Shown here: in pieces, positions 33,641 through 44,220 of the stretch
Layout: every line of letters starts with the position of its first letter
How positions within the stretch are numbered: the first letter of the stretch is position 1
Assembly (NCBI GenBank): GCA_963383645.1
Contig: OY726572.1
Coordinates: 25,860,792 to 25,924,791, forward strand
Direction of reading: 5' to 3'
DNA from: Muscardinus avellanarius
Lineage: Eukaryota > Chordata > Mammalia > Rodentia > Gliridae
DNA length: 64,000 nt
The notes under the pieces: model-generated
The model's input: only the letters and a program-made list of their open reading frames with translations
Databases searched by the model: none
Told to the model about the DNA's origin: nothing
Position numbers and translations under genes: made by a program

Positions 33641-34274
33641 AAACTCGGGAAGGGTGAAGGGAGAGAGGGAGACCTGAAGAATGAAAAAGGTTTTCAGTTT
33701 AGATTTCCAGGAGGGTTCAAACGTGAGAAGGGAAAAAAGAAAGGCAAAAAAACAAAAAATCGAATGTCCAACCTTTTATAGGCAATGAGTCAGAAAAGTT
33801 GGCTCTGGAGGAAAAAGAAGAGCTTTACTTTTACTCAGTTCTCAGACGTCATTCTTGTTGCTGGGGAGGCCAGGAGAGACTCACCTATCATGGGGAGAGA
33901 GACCGGCCTTAGCCAGTGGCTTGGGGCCCATGTGAGAGGCTCCTCCCACTTTTCCTGCTCCCTCTGGCTGCACCCATCTTCCCTGGCACCTGGTCACCTT
34001 CTCCAGCTGTATCTCCTAGTTCCCTGCCTGGAGTCATCTTTCACCTAAGTCTGGCCTTTTATCCTTGCCCCAGACTCATTCCCTGTATTTATACTCGCAC
34101 TGGGTAAATAGATGCTAACTCCAGAGCTCCCCTTTCTCCGTCCTTTATATTTATTCATTTGATATGCTCACAAGTCCTGGAAATAACATGGTAAGCAAGG
34201 CATGGATATTACTCTCATAGGCTTAAATTGTAAGACAGAAGGCAGGTTTCTTACAAAGGAAAATTTTTTTGACA
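33641..34274. other. Unassigned sequence
   Basis: Purine-rich start, then C/T-rich stretch. No gene or family recognised. Confidence 0.35.
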
Positions 34275-34482
34275 TTTTTTTATCCATTACTGGGGATGGA
34301 ACCCAGGGGCATTCTACCTCCTAGCTACATCTCTAGCCCTATTTTTTATTCTTTATTTGGAAACAGGGTCTCACTGAGTTGAAGAGGACCTAAGTAGCCA
34401 AGGCTGGCTTCGAACTTGTGCAATCCTCCTGTATCAGCCTCCCAAATGCTGGGATTACAAGTGTGTGCCACCATGCCTGGCC
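34275..34482 (-). repeat. B1-ID SINE
   Basis: Inverse dimer; flanks ggaaaattt / ggaaatatt. Confidence 0.85.
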
Positions 34483-35433
34483 AAATGGAAATATTTAAAA
34501 CAAATAATTTAAAATCATAAGTGCCAAGAGGGAGAACCACAGAGAGCCTGGTACTCTATGTGGTTCATCAGAATAGTCAGAAAAGGTGCTATGAAGGTGG
34601 CCTTGAGTTGAGACCTAAACAAAGAGAAGGAAAAAGTATTTTGGACTTCTGAGAAGATGGCGACCTAGAAAAGCGGGGCTTAAGAGCCCCGCTAACAACC
34701 AATCTCCATTACCACAAAATCAGCGCCTTTCATAGCCAGAAAACACCATCACCAGAGAAACAAAAAAAAACACCAGGCTCCAGACAGAAAGCGGACTGAG
34801 AACAGAGCTCAGAGCCACAGAGGAGATACACCGGCCTCACGCCCGAGGACGTGGCAGCAGCGCTTTACTGCCTGCGGCAAATTCACTGGACGGCTACAGC
34901 AAGCCAAGGTGAGCCACTGCGGAACAGCCAGGCGGGATTTCTCGGCACAGGGAGCATCTGAAGCTCCCAGTGGCTGAGCTCAGCACACGCTACAGGGATT
35001 CAGAGTGGAACTCAAAACCAAGAAGAAATATGCCAGCCTCACTGCCAAGGGTGTAGCAGCGGCGCCATATTGCCACCGGCGGCAGCAGCAGCAGCGAATT
35101 CACCGAGTCCAGTACAGCTACATCTGCATACTCAAGAACAGTGAGTCAAATTGCGGGCCACAAAGGAGAAATCCCAGTACTGTACTCCCTGGGATTTGAC
35201 CCAGTGGGGGAGTGGTGGTGGCAGAGATATCACACCATAGGAGAACGTGCAACCTGGCACCCCCCATAGTCTAAAGCAGCCTCTATCGACTCTCTGGGTC
35301 GGAGACTCTGTGATACAACCCAGTAAAGGAGTAGTGGGGTCTGAGATACTACTGACTCGAGATCCAGAACACCTTAAGTGAAGTCATAGTGACCCAAGGG
35401 AAGAACCCAGAGAAGGCACAAACTTCCGAAATC

Positions 35434-36487
35434 ATGGGAAAGAGGAATAACACTGGAGCAATGAATGCCCACAACCCCACAACATCAGAACCCGATAAAA
35501 CTGAAAATCAGAGATTTCTAGAAGATCAAATCAGGAAAATAACTGTAGAAATAATAGAGGTGCTTCGAAAAGAACTCAGAGAGAGCCAAAAAGAGATAAA
35601 GGATGCAATTAATGAAGTAAAGGCCTCAATTCAAAGCACAAACAACCGATTAGACCACATGGAGAACAGAATCTCGCTCTTAGAAGAAGATCATTCCAAA
35701 AATGAACGCATAGTTTCTAATCTAGAAAAAAAATATCCGACAACAGGAATCTGATATTGAAGAAATATGGGCCCATTTTAAGAGAGCTAACCTAAGAATA
35801 ATTGGAATAGAGGAGGGAAAAGAAAGTGAAACCAAAGGGATCAACAATCTCTTCAAGGGTGGGGATCGTGGTAGGGGCTAACTGGGCGAGATGTGCATGT
35901 ATGTCTACAAAAGTATTTTCTTTATACCACTATGATGTATGAATACATTGCACCAATAAAAAAAAATTTAAAAAAAAAACAATCTCTTCAAGGAAGTAAT
36001 AGCAGAAAATTTTCCAAACATAGAGCAAGAGGTTGATACACAGGTCCAGGAAACTTATAGAACTCCCTTTAGACAGGATCGGAGAAGAGGATCCCCACGC
36101 CACATAATTGTCAAAATGACCAATGTGGAAGCCAAGCAGAGAATCATAAAGGCAACAAAAACAAAGGGCCAAGTGACATTCAGAGGCAAACCAATTAGAA
36201 TCACTCCAGACTTCCCAAACCAAGTCATGAGAGCCAGAAAGGCTTGGAGTAACATATTCCAAACTCTGAAAGAAAACAACTTCCAGCCAAAAATTTTCTA
36301 CCCAGTAAAACTTTCTATCAAATTAGATGGAAAAATAAGAAGCTTCCATGACAAACAGAAACTGAAGGAATTTATGTCTTCAAAACCAGCGCTAGAGAAA
36401 ATACTCAAAGAGATTAACTACAAAGAAGAAATAGGTAACACACACCAGAACCAGAGAAACAAGAGTTTCCATCCAACAGACAACTAA
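35434..36487 (+). pseudogene. LINE-1 ORF1 (better preserved, broken)
   Basis: Start MGKRNN. A coiled-coil region follows (EIIEVLRKELRESQKEIKDA) and the frame breaks near 35,740. The C-terminal part reads openly at 36,116-36,487 with TFRGKPIRITPDFPNQ, NFQPKIFYPVKLS and DKQKLKEF, ending at its natural stop. A 119-bp L1 tail inserted at 35,859 and the frameshift inactivate it. Confidence 0.87.
35859..35977 (+). mobile_element. Very short L1 3'-end insertion
   Basis: 119 bp of L1 3' UTR with A tail, inside another L1's ORF1. Flanked by an exact 16-bp duplication aacaatctcttcaagg at 35,843-35,858 and 35,978-35,993. Confidence 0.95.
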
Positions 36488-37205
36488 GATTGGTTATCTG
36501 TGGAGATTCATTATTTATGTTAGTCTTTTACCTATCTCTAAATTGTATTGTTTGCCTTTATTGTTGTTAATTTTTAGGATTTCTAGTTGGAATATTAATA
36601 TACCTTCAGATATAGAATTTGGAAATATTTTATCCAATTCTATTAGTAACTTTTAACTCTGTTTACATTGTCTTTGAATATACAATATTTTTTTTATTTT
36701 TTAGGGAGTTTGTATACTCTTCTGTTGCCTGTGCCATTGAAATCATATCCAAGAAATCACTGCCAGTTTCAATGTTGTGAGGTTTTATGACCCAGATTTT
36801 CCTAAAAGTTTATAGTCTTAAGATTTATATTTAGGTCTTTTATCTATTTTGAGTTAATACTTGTATATGGGATTAGGTAAGGGTCCAATTTTATTCTTTT
36901 CCATGTAATTATTATTTTTCAACAATATTTAGTTAAAAGATTATTATTTCCACCACCAAATGTTCGTGGAAACCTTGTCAAAAATAACTTGACAATATAG
37001 GGAAGAATTTAGCTCTAGGCTTGTATTTAACTCCAATGGTTTATATATCTGCCTTTAGAATAGTACTACACTGTTTCAATTATTGTAGCTTTATATGGTT
37101 TGAAATCAGAAAATATATATCTTCTAGCTTTGTTCCTTTTCAAGATCGTTTTGGGTATCTAGAGTCCATATTCCATATTAGGATAGATTTTTTTTCTGAA
37201 AAATA
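36488..37205 (-). mobile_element. Old LINE-1 fragment, inverse
   Basis: The + strand shows the reverse of L1 ORF2 (ttgtagctttatatggtttg aaatcag region; agtttgtatactcttctg). Diverged, no frame. Confidence 0.65.
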
Positions 37206-37384
37206 AATATATAAATATATGATAGTTTCACCTAAAAAATAGAAAAAATATATTCTCTGGTAAGAAAGAAAGTAAAAAGAAATATTGAAATGTTATCTTT
37301 AAGTCATCAAAAGCTTGGTATCAGACAAATGAAACTGTTATGAGAGATTATCATTTTTAATTTTGGATAAATTGCTATAATACT

Positions 37385-37547
37385 AGACGTCAACCACTGA
37401 GCCAAGCATGGAAGGGAGGGATGGGGAGAGAATGGGGTGGGGATCGGGTGGGGGCTGACTGGGCGATGTGTGCATATATGTCTACAAAAGTTTGTATCCC
37501 ACTATGATGTATGAATACAATGCACCAATAAAAAAAAAGAAAAAATA
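37385..37547 (+). mobile_element. LINE-1 3' end
   Basis: gacgtcaaccactgagccaa ... aatgcaccaataaaaaaaa. Starts abruptly in the 3' UTR. Confidence 0.85.
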
Positions 37548-37716
37548 TTTCAACTATATGCAAAGGCTGTGAGACTTTATGCATTCAAAGAACCGAGGGA
37601 GGCCAGAGAAACTAAAGTATGGTGAATAGGGGAAAGTCTTAGGGGGGCTCTTTAAGAAAAAGAACAAAAAATTTTGAATATGCAATTAGATACAAAGGTA
37701 AGAAATCACATAAAGT

Positions 37717-37920
37717 AAGCGAGGTGTGGTGGCACACACTTGTAATCCCAGCATTCGGGAGGCTGAGACAGGAGGCTCCAGATTCACAAACAGCCTCAGC
37801 TACTTAGTGAGGCCCTTTGCAATGAGACCCTGTTTCAAAATAAAGAATAAAAAAAGAGGGCTGGGGGTGTAGGTTGGAGGTAGAATTCCCCGGGGTTCCA
37901 TTCCCAGTACCCCCAAAAAA
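37717..37920 (+). repeat. B1-ID SINE, type III-like
   Basis: cccagcattcgggaggctga start; tagaattccccggggttcca right half. Confidence 0.88.
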
Positions 37921-37975
37921 GGTACAAATCTGTTAACACAGCAATGACAATTTTAGAATTATTAAATCCTTCTAG

Positions 37976-38173
37976 CCGGGCGTGGTGGCACACGCTTGTA
38001 ATCCCCGCGCTTGGGAGGCGGAGACAGGAGGATCCTGCAGGTTCGAAGCCAGCCGCACTGGCTTAAGAGACCCTGTTTCCAAATAAAAAAAAAATATAAA
38101 ATAGGTCTGGGAGTGTAGCCCAGAGGTAGAAGGGCTTCCAGGAACCCCAGTACTACAAAAAAAAAAAAAAAAG
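37976..38173 (+). repeat. B1-ID SINE, type I
   Basis: Flanked by atccttcta on both sides; typical type I end. Confidence 0.92.
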
Positions 38174-38194
38174 TAAGAATTTTTATATCCTTCT

Positions 38195-38585
38195 AGCAAT
38201 TTGAACCATTAGTCATTCTGAAGTGACCCATTTTATCACTAATAATGTTTTCTATATTAATATACATGAAACACCAGCTTTTTTTAGTATTGATAAAACT
38301 AAAAGATAATTACAGTGTATCTTTTTCTCTTTTATCTTTAAACTTTTGAAACTTTATGTTTTTAATCTTTCTCTTGTTAGCCTATAATGGTTTTCTTTTT
38401 TAATTGAATCTAAAAGTTTTTATCTTTTAACTGGAGCACATGGTTCATTTACATTTAATGAAATGACTATATTTAAATCTATCTTTGATTATGTGCTTTT
38501 ATTTGAGCTACCTGGATTATACAGCCATTCTTGTTCTTAATGTTAGGGGGACAGCATTTAGTGTCATTCTGTAGAGTTCTCTGCT
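38195..38585 (-). mobile_element. Old LINE-1 fragment, inverse
   Basis: T-rich reverse of the L1 ORF2 middle region; probably the same old L1 as 36,488-37,205. Confidence 0.5.
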
Positions 38586-38588
<3 letters not shown>

Positions 38589-38658
<70 letters not shown>

Positions 38659-38690
38659 TATTATATATATATAATTTTATATATATATAT
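38589..38690. repeat. (AT)n microsatellite
   Basis: About 31 AT units followed by imperfect TA/AAT blocks. It touches the poly(A) side of the inverted composite copy, so it may have grown from its tail. Confidence 0.95.
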
Positions 38691-38691
38691 A

Positions 38692-39265
38692 TAATTTTTT
38701 TATTGGCGCACTATAGTCAAACATCACAATAGAATACATGACTTGCGAGGGTATACAAGCACACATCATCCAATTAACCCCTATCTCCTCCCTGTCTCAT
38801 TCCCTCCCCCTCCCTCGATCCCATGCTTGATTTGGTGATTAACATTGATTCATTTGTTTACATATATCCTGTGTTTTAAAGAGATTCCATCTTCCCCCAT
38901 CCCATCCCCTCTGATTGGTAACCTTAATTGCTCTTCCATGGGGCCCTTTCTTCAACTAGCTCTCCTCCCATTACCCATTTCTTCCTAGTTTTTGCATATT
39001 AGGGAAAGCATCTGAATTTCTATTTTCTGTATGTTTCTCAGTGTATGCCGCATTGCAAGTTTCAATCCCGCTCCTGAAGGCCTTGGTGCCAGCCTGGCGC
39101 CCCGGCAGACTCTGATACCAGCCTTGCTGGTTTAAGCACCGGCCTTGCCTCATGGCAGGCCCCGATCCCGGCCTCGCTGACCCCAGCTCCGGCCTCACCC
39201 CTCGGCAGGCTCTGATCCTGGCCTCAGGGGCCCCAGCACCGGCCTTGCCTCACAGCAGTCTGCTA
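38692..39265 (-). mobile_element. Composite VNTR-L1 retroelement, copy 3 (5'-truncated)
   Basis: Read on the minus strand: roughly four 50-bp VNTR units (gaggggtgaggccggagctg and gtgaggcaaggccggtgctt type), the linking ttgcaatgcggcatacac, then an L1 3' end closing in gcgccaataaaaaa. It is older and more diverged than copy 2 but joins VNTR to L1 at the same point. It therefore shows a family structure and not a one-off fusion. Confidence 0.85.
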
Positions 39266-39401
39266 AAATCCTTAAACTCTAATTTTAACTCAAAGAATCT
39301 AGCAGGCATTGTACAGACCACATCTGATAGTTCCAATATCTGATATCTCTGTAGATCTACTTTTTCTGCTTGTTCTGGTTTATATTGCTTCTGTTCTTGT
39401 T

Positions 39402-39588
39402 TGTTTTTTTAGTTCAGTCCAGGGGATTGAACAGAGGGGTGTTCTGCCACTATATCCTCAGCTCTTTCTTTCTTTCTTTTTTTTTAGACAGCATCTCACT
39501 AAGTTGCCCAGGCTGGCCTGGAACTTGCAATTCTCTTGTCTCACTCTCCCAAGTCACTGGACTTACAGGCATGTGCCCCCTGGCCAAT
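39402..39588 (-). repeat. Old SINE
   Basis: Inverse dimer with (TTTC)n in the linker; B1 part ends aggcatgtgccccctggcc. Confidence 0.8.
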
Positions 39589-39784
39589 TTATATTGTTGT
39601 ATCTCATTGTTTCTGATTGTTTTTCAGCCATTTAATTTTCTAATTATTTAAAGAAATAATTTGAGGTCTTAGATGTTATTTTCCTACAGAGAGAGTTTCC
39701 CCCTTCTACTAGGTACCTACCAGCACTAGCTATTGGGGATCAAAGTTTTCTAAGTCAACAAATCAACCTACCAAAATATAATCC

Positions 39785-40180
39785 ATATTCCCCATTCCTA
39801 GAACACACCTAATCAATTCCAGCTGTAATCGCAAAAACAGCCATAGAATAGATGACCTAAAAAAAATACTTATTTTCATAGTTCTTAGGAATGGGAAGTC
39901 CAAGACCATAGTGCTGATATGTGCAGGTCGGGTGACATTTCTCTTCCTGGTTTGCAGGTGGTTATCATATTTTGCTGTGTCCTCACCTGGAGAGCAGGGA
40001 GAGAGAAGAGCGAAGACAAGTTTTTATGTCTCTTCCAGTAGGAAACTCCATTCATGAGGCCTCCACCTCCCTGACCTAATTATCTCCCAGAAGCCTCACC
40101 TCCTGATATTTTCACATTGGAAGTTAGAATTTTGACAATGACTTTTCAGGGATGCCAGCATTCAGTCCATAGCAATATCC
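39785..40180 (-). mobile_element. MLT1-type MaLR LTR relic
   Basis: tattttcatagttcttagga, cctcacctggagagcaggga and cattcagtccatagcaat on the + strand match the reverse of MLT1. Confidence 0.75.
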
Positions 40181-40434
40181 CTTTGAGGTCTCAGTCTCGT
40201 ACAAAGACTGTTCCAGCAGCACCACTGGAAGGTTCTGGACTCTGACCCTTATCTGTGCCAAGGTAGACTGTAGCACCAACTTTCATAGTTTTCCCTGGAA
40301 TATGCACCTCACTCCAGGACAACCTTTTTTCACTTCTCAAACTGACCTACCAAAGTGCATCTTGGTCACAATGTAATTACAACCTCATAATTCTTCATTG
40401 TTGTTGGGTTTTTTGTTTGTTTGTTTGGTTGGTT
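40181..40434. other. Unassigned sequence
   Basis: Nothing recognised. Confidence 0.3.
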
Positions 40435-40630
40435 GGTGTTTTTTTTTTTTTTTTTTTTGTGGTACTGGGGTTCCTGGAAGCCCTTCTACCTCCGGGCTAC
40501 ACTCCCAGACCTATTTTATATTTTTGAAACAGGGTCTCTTACGCCAGCACAGCTGGCTTCGAACCTGCGCGATCCTCCTGTCTCAGCCTCCCAAGCACGG
40601 GGATTACAAGCATGTGCCACCACGCCCGGC
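40435..40630 (-). repeat. B1-ID SINE, type I
   Basis: Flanked by cttcattgttgtt on both sides; near consensus. Confidence 0.92.
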
Positions 40631-40664
40631 TTCATTGTTGTTTTTAAACCGTTTTTGTCTTTTA

Positions 40665-40730
40665 TCTTTTTTTGGGGGGTAAAGGGGTTCTGGGGACAAA
40701 ACTCTATCATTGAGCTACATCCCTAGACCC
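40665..40730 (-). repeat. ID-type fragment
   Basis: Inverse ID half (ctctatcattgagctacatc), followed by long T runs to about 40,810. Confidence 0.6.
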
Positions 40731-40980
40731 AAGACCTTTCTGTTCAGTTTTTTTTTTTTTTTTTTTTTTTTAGTTTTTTTTTTTTTTTTTTAGTTTTTAG
40801 TTTTTTAGTTGTCTTCAGTGGGAGAGTTATTACCAAAGCCAAAAAATTTCATTTTTCATATTAGAAATATTACACTCCAAATAATAGATGAGGGAACATG
40901 CATATTCCTTTCTTTCTCTCTCTGTCCCCCCCTCTCTCCTTCTTTCTTTCATTTGTTTTTGTGGCACTAGGGATTGAACC

Positions 40981-41587
40981 TGTTGGGGTGAGTTCTTAAT
41001 TCAGGAACTCAGGATCTTCAGGGTCCTCGGCCAACGTGACAAAAGGAATTTCAACACATGCCAGTCAGAGACACAGACAGAGGTTTATTGGAAAAGAAGA
41101 AATACACATTCAAGAGAGCACGGGGGCCACCTCAAGATGAAGAAGACATTTGGGGGAGTACAGGGCTCTTTTGTTACAGGGAAATGTCATGAGTGGTGGG
41201 CTAGAGGAGGTACATAGGATGATCTTAGTCCAGTAGTCCCCAAGGCAGTTTACGTTGGTCTGGTGGTCTGGTCAACCTTAGAGTCCTCAGGCTGATTGAG
41301 GTCTTCGTTATCTGATTGATAGATAAGCTGGAGAGTGTCCCAATCTATATGTTTCTCACAATATCATACCTGTCTTATTATCAATGCACAGGGAAATTAT
41401 AATTTCTTTTCGTTAACTCTCAGGTCTACAGATTTCCTAGGAATTTAGAAGAATTGGATGCAGGAAAGAAAGCTAGCTTTTGGAGTAAAGACTGAAGCAC
41501 TTCAGCTCCAGGTTCTTATATTAAAGTTGTATTTTACTTTTCCTTTCTGTCTCCTTTATACCGACTTATTTATTCTATCCTACAACA
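40981..41587 (-). mobile_element. Solo ERV LTR A
   Basis: 607 bp bounded by tgttgggg and tacaaca, with matching TGTTG/CAACA ends. Exact 4-bp duplication AACC at 40,977-40,980 and 41,588-41,591 fits class I integrase. On the minus strand an aataaa signal (41,084-41,089) precedes a U5-like end. Confidence 0.92.
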
Positions 41588-41613
41588 AACCCAGCATCTA
41601 AGCTGCACCCCCA

Positions 41614-41833
41614 GCAATGTTTTTTTTTTTTATGGTATTGGGGGTGGAACCCAGGGGCATTCTACCTCTGAGCTACACTCCCAGCCCTATTTTTAGTCTT
41701 CTTTTTATTTTTTGAAACAGGGTCTCACTGAGTTGCGAAGGGCCTGGCTAAATAGCTGAGACAGTCTGCGAACCGCAATCCTCCCGGTCTCCTGAATGCT
41801 GGGATTACAAGTGTGTGCCAACATACCCGGCTT
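41614..41833 (-). repeat. B1-ID SINE inside the split SINE
   Basis: Complete inverse dimer from poly(T) to caacatacccggctta. Confidence 0.85.
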
Positions 41834-41923
41834 ATTTTTTATTTTGAAACAGGGTTTTATCTAAGTGACCCTACACTGACCTCAAACCTGTGGTCCTCCT
41901 GTGTCAATCTCTCAAGGACTGAG

Positions 41924-42313
41924 TGCAATGTTGACATTAATCTGGGGAGTTGCAAAAGAGGTAAACACCAGCCAGGTTATCAACAAGTGATGCTTTAATT
42001 AAGCCCGGCACCTTTGGGCAAGGTCTGCTGCCCATGGGGGAAGGGACCAATGACGAAGCAGCAGAGCCACATGGTCAAGTAGGGTCATGGTCAGTCAGCA
42101 GAGTCACACAGCAGAGAGGAAGTCAGGATATGTTATAGGAATGCCGATTCTCTCATGACATCTGTAGTCTCATGACCTCTGGAGTCTGCCTCACCATGCC
42201 TGGAGTCTCAAAGCACCTGGATTCTCTCAATATCTCCACTTCTGGCTTCTCGGGTTCTGCCTCCTGTCCCTGCTGTGGGGTCCCGTGGGGGAAGGGAGGG
42301 ACCTGACCTATCA
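41924..42313 (-). mobile_element. Solo LTR B (class uncertain)
   Basis: 390 bp bounded by tgcaatg and ctatca, with a 5-bp duplication ctgag (41,919-41,923 and 42,314-42,318). Different from LTR A. On the minus strand attaaag lies near the expected poly(A)-signal position. Confidence 0.75.
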
Positions 42314-42350
42314 CTGAGATTATAAGCATGTTCCATCACACCCAGGTTGA

Positions 42351-42599
42351 ATTTTTATATAGACAAAGCCCATCTGATTAATGAAGAAAAATGACAAAAT
42401 TTAAATATCATTGTTTTATAATATCTAATGAAGCTTTGCATTTAAGCACTGAATTAATAGTGGTTCATATCACAGAAAATGAGACAGCAAGACATAGGCC
42501 TCCTATTAGAATAACACAATGCTACCTATGACATAGTCACCCCCAAATAATCAAACCTGAATTTAGTGAAGCCTCTAATTCCATAAACCAATCCGTGAG
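42351..42599. other. Unassigned sequence
   Basis: Nothing recognised. Confidence 0.3.
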
Positions 42600-42898
42600 A
42601 AAGACTGATAACAGATGGACAGGTTAAAATATACCATAGAGAAAGCCTATAGACTGGGGAAGATCTTTGCCAGTTATCCCTCTGATATAAAACTAATATC
42701 TGGAATATACAAAGAACTTAAAATACTTTACACTACAGACTGACCATGGGGCTGCTGGAGAGCATGTCAACCCTGCCCAGAGGATGCTCATGCAGGATTT
42801 CAAATGGTTGCAAGACGACCCGCCTGTGACAGGCATCAGAGGCATGCCATCAGCGGCATGCCCTCCGAAAACAACATTATGCAATGGAGCAGTCATAT

Positions 42899-43029
42899 TT
42901 GGTATGAGGGATTAAACCCAACACTTGAGCTTCACCCCCTCTGATTTTGAGACCATCTCACTAAGTTCCCCAGTCTGGCCTCAAACTTGTGATCCTCCTG
43001 CCTTAACTTCCTGAGTGCCTGGAGTTATA
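42899..43029 (-). repeat. Partial SINE in the UBE2B retrocopy
   Basis: Separates gcagtcatatttgg from ccagaagggacaccctttga, which are contiguous in UBE2B. Confidence 0.8.
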
Positions 43030-43306
43030 CCAGAAGGGACACCCTTTGAAGATGATACTTTAAACTAGTAATAGAATTATCTGAAGAATATCCAAATAAA
43101 CCACCAGCTGTTAGGTTTTTATCCAAAATGTTACATTGAAATGTGTATGCTGATGGTAGCATATGTTTAGACATCTGCAAAATAGATGGAGTCCAAAGTA
43201 TGATGTGTCTTCTATCTTAACATCAAGTCAGTCTCTGCTGGATGAGCCAAATTCAAACAGTCCAGCGAATAGCCAGGCAGCAGGGCTCTATCACAGAAAC
43301 CAATGA

Positions 43307-43530
43307 GCCGGGTGTGGTGCCTCACACTGGTAATCACAGAGCTTGGGAGGCTGAGGCAGGAGGATCGCACAGGTTCGAAGCCAGCCTCAGCTACTTAGTG
43401 AGGCTCTCAGCAACTTAGTGAGACCCTGTTTCCAAATAAAGTATAAAAAAATAGGTCTGGGAGTATAGCCCGGAGGTAGAAAAGCCCCTGGGTTCCACCC
43501 TCAGTACCACAAAAATTTTAAAAAAAATTA
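43307..43530 (+). repeat. B1-ID SINE, type II, in the UBE2B retrocopy
   Basis: Sits in the codons for the ENKREYEK region; flanks agaaaccaa / agaaaacaa. Confidence 0.88.
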
Positions 43531-43581
43531 AAAAGAAAACAAGAGTATGAAAAGAGTTTCATCCATTGTGGAACAAAGCTG

Positions 43582-43796
43582 GGATGATTTTTTTTTCTGG
43601 TACTAGGGATGGAACCCAGGGGCATTCTACCTTTGAGCTACACCTCCAGCCCAATTTATTATTCTTTATTTGGAAACAAGGTCTCACTGAGTTACTGAGA
43701 GCCTCAGTAAGTAACCGAGGCTGGCTTTGAACCTATGAAATCCTCCTGTCTCAGCCTCCCAAGTACTGGGATTACAAGAGTGTGCCACCACGCCCA
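43582..43796 (-). repeat. B1-ID SINE at the UBE2B stop region
   Basis: Flanked by gctgggatgattt / gctggaatgattt. Confidence 0.9.
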
Positions 43797-43998
43797 GCTG
43801 GAATGATTTCTAATAGACAACTGGTCTATTGATCTTTTTAATTATTGTTGCATATAATTTACTTCCTGGTAGAAAGGCTAATAAATTTTAAGTGCCACAG
43901 GTTTTAAGGATTCTGCGACAAGAAAAAAAAAGAAAACACGAAAAAGTCCTTCAGACTTTTCAGACCACAACATCTTGTGTATCTTGAATAATATACTT

Positions 43999-44220
43999 TT
44001 TTATTTTTTTATTTTTTATTTTTGTTACTGGGAATGGAATCCAGGGGCATTCTACTCCAAGCTACACCCCCAGCCCTTTTTTTTTATTCTTTATTTTGAA
44101 ACAGGGTCTCACTGAGTTGCAAAGGGCCTCACTATGTAGCTGAGGCTGGCCACAAACCATGATCCTCCTGTATCAGCCTCCCAAATGCTGGGATTACAAG
44201 CGTGCATCACCACACCCAGC
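43999..44220 (-). repeat. B1-ID SINE in the UBE2B 3' UTR
   Basis: Flanked by tgaataatatacttttt / tgaataatgtacttttt. Confidence 0.9.

Larger units (their letters stand above)
34645..36487 (+). mobile_element. LINE-1, 5' UTR plus ORF1 only
   Basis: Begins ggacttctgagaagatggcg, the same 5' end as the L1 at 6,766. It runs through the 5' UTR and ORF1 and stops right at the ORF1 stop (gacaactaag). ORF2 is absent; old inverted L1 sequence follows directly. A 160-bp L1 3' end in the same orientation appears at 37,385, but intervening foreign sequence makes it unclear whether they were one element. Confidence 0.88.
40950..42350 (-). repeat. One SINE split into four pieces
   Basis: Pieces at about 40,950-40,980, 41,588-41,613, 41,834-41,923 and 42,314-42,350 read in order as a single inverse SINE (gattgaacc; cagcatctaagctgcacccc; gaaacagggttttatct; attataagcatgttccatca). 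Between them lie a solo LTR, a SINE and a second solo LTR. Confidence 0.85.

Noticed and set aside
42764..43813. Functional UBE2B gene
   Set aside because: Intronless, frameshifted and split by four SINEs, with A tail and target-site duplication.
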